Part shown: positions 63,929 through 64,000 of the stretch, in pieces
Layout of the letters: each line of letters starts with the position of its first letter
Numbering within the stretch: position 1 is the first letter of the stretch
Origin: Lumbricus terrestris
Taxonomy: Eukaryota > Annelida > Clitellata > Crassiclitellata > Lumbricidae
Assembly (NCBI GenBank): GCA_949752735.1
Contig: OX457047.1
Span: 12,713,976-12,777,975, forward strand
Reading direction: 5' to 3'
DNA: 64,000 bases
Translations under genes and position numbers: made by a program
Notes under the pieces: model-generated
Seen by the model: the letters and a program-made list of their open reading frames with translations, nothing else
What the model was told of the DNA's origin: nothing
Database searches by the model: none

Positions 63929-64000
63929 GTAAATAGAGTATTGAACATAAATTTTTAACAAAATTTGGGTTGAGGCATAGTTTGGGCACCATAAATTTTT
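63929..64000. other. Window end, unassigned
   Basis: Short A/T-rich sequence with no feature seen. Confidence 0.4.

Overview
This is a metazoan nuclear window, probably from a marine invertebrate (a non-vertebrate deuterostome or a lophotrochozoan; the exact group cannot be decided from this sequence). It has spliced genes with GT-AG introns, at least seven kinds of transposable element, and no bacterial features. Only two host genes could be recognised, each from conserved exons. SYF2 (pre-mRNA splicing factor) lies on the + strand as five exons between 3008 and 25058; its 5' end lies before the window. DNAJC8 (spliceosome-associated J-protein) lies on the - strand as its last two exons, 48437-48512 and 42795-42899; its 5' exons lie to the right and were not found. 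The two genes converge on a 17.7-kb intergenic region. All inspected exons are open and in phase, so both genes look functional.

Almost everything else is transposable-element DNA, much of it nested. Non-LTR retrotransposons are the commonest class. One CR1/L2-type family ends in a GCGCCTCT...GCGCTATATAAAT-like 3' tail, a second L2-like family ends in (ATT)n, a third CR1/jockey-like family ends in (CTTA)n or (AT)n, and there are RTE-like copies, one with a 5' inversion typical of twin priming. tRNA-derived SINEs occur at 8001-8235, 23455-23605, 59811-60215, 63121-63288 and 63410-63640. DNA transposons are unusually readable because many still have intact target-site duplications (TSDs): about fourteen hAT-type elements (8-bp TSDs), two mariner copies, one Helitron, a 4-bp-TSD element in CCGG, and a group of 9-bp-TSD (MULE-like) elements.

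Region by region: 1-3007 holds LINE and hAT remnants. 3008-12404 holds SYF2 exons separated by a mariner, LINEs, a 933-bp MULE-like element and a hAT. 12405-24892 is the giant last SYF2 intron, holding an L2-like LINE, nested hAT MITEs, a 5.7-kb hAT that contains a tandem-repeat element and a 2.28-kb MULE with a FLYWCH/MULE transposase, and a second mariner. 25059-42794 is intergenic, with two elements whose ends are long arrays of short repeats (28877-31133 and 31414-35051). 42795-48512 carries the end of DNAJC8, the inverted RTE-like LINE and another tandem-repeat-ended element. 48944-53006 looks like one TE composite, and 53188-63928 is nested hATs, a Helitron and SINEs.

The most distinctive signal is the repeated appearance of elements that differ in sequence but share one plan: long terminal inverted repeats built from 14-18-bp tandem units, usually with 9-bp TSDs. 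One of them (19072-21348) encodes a MULE transposase, now split by a 124-bp minisatellite expansion. No tRNA, rRNA, CRISPR or operon-like features were seen.
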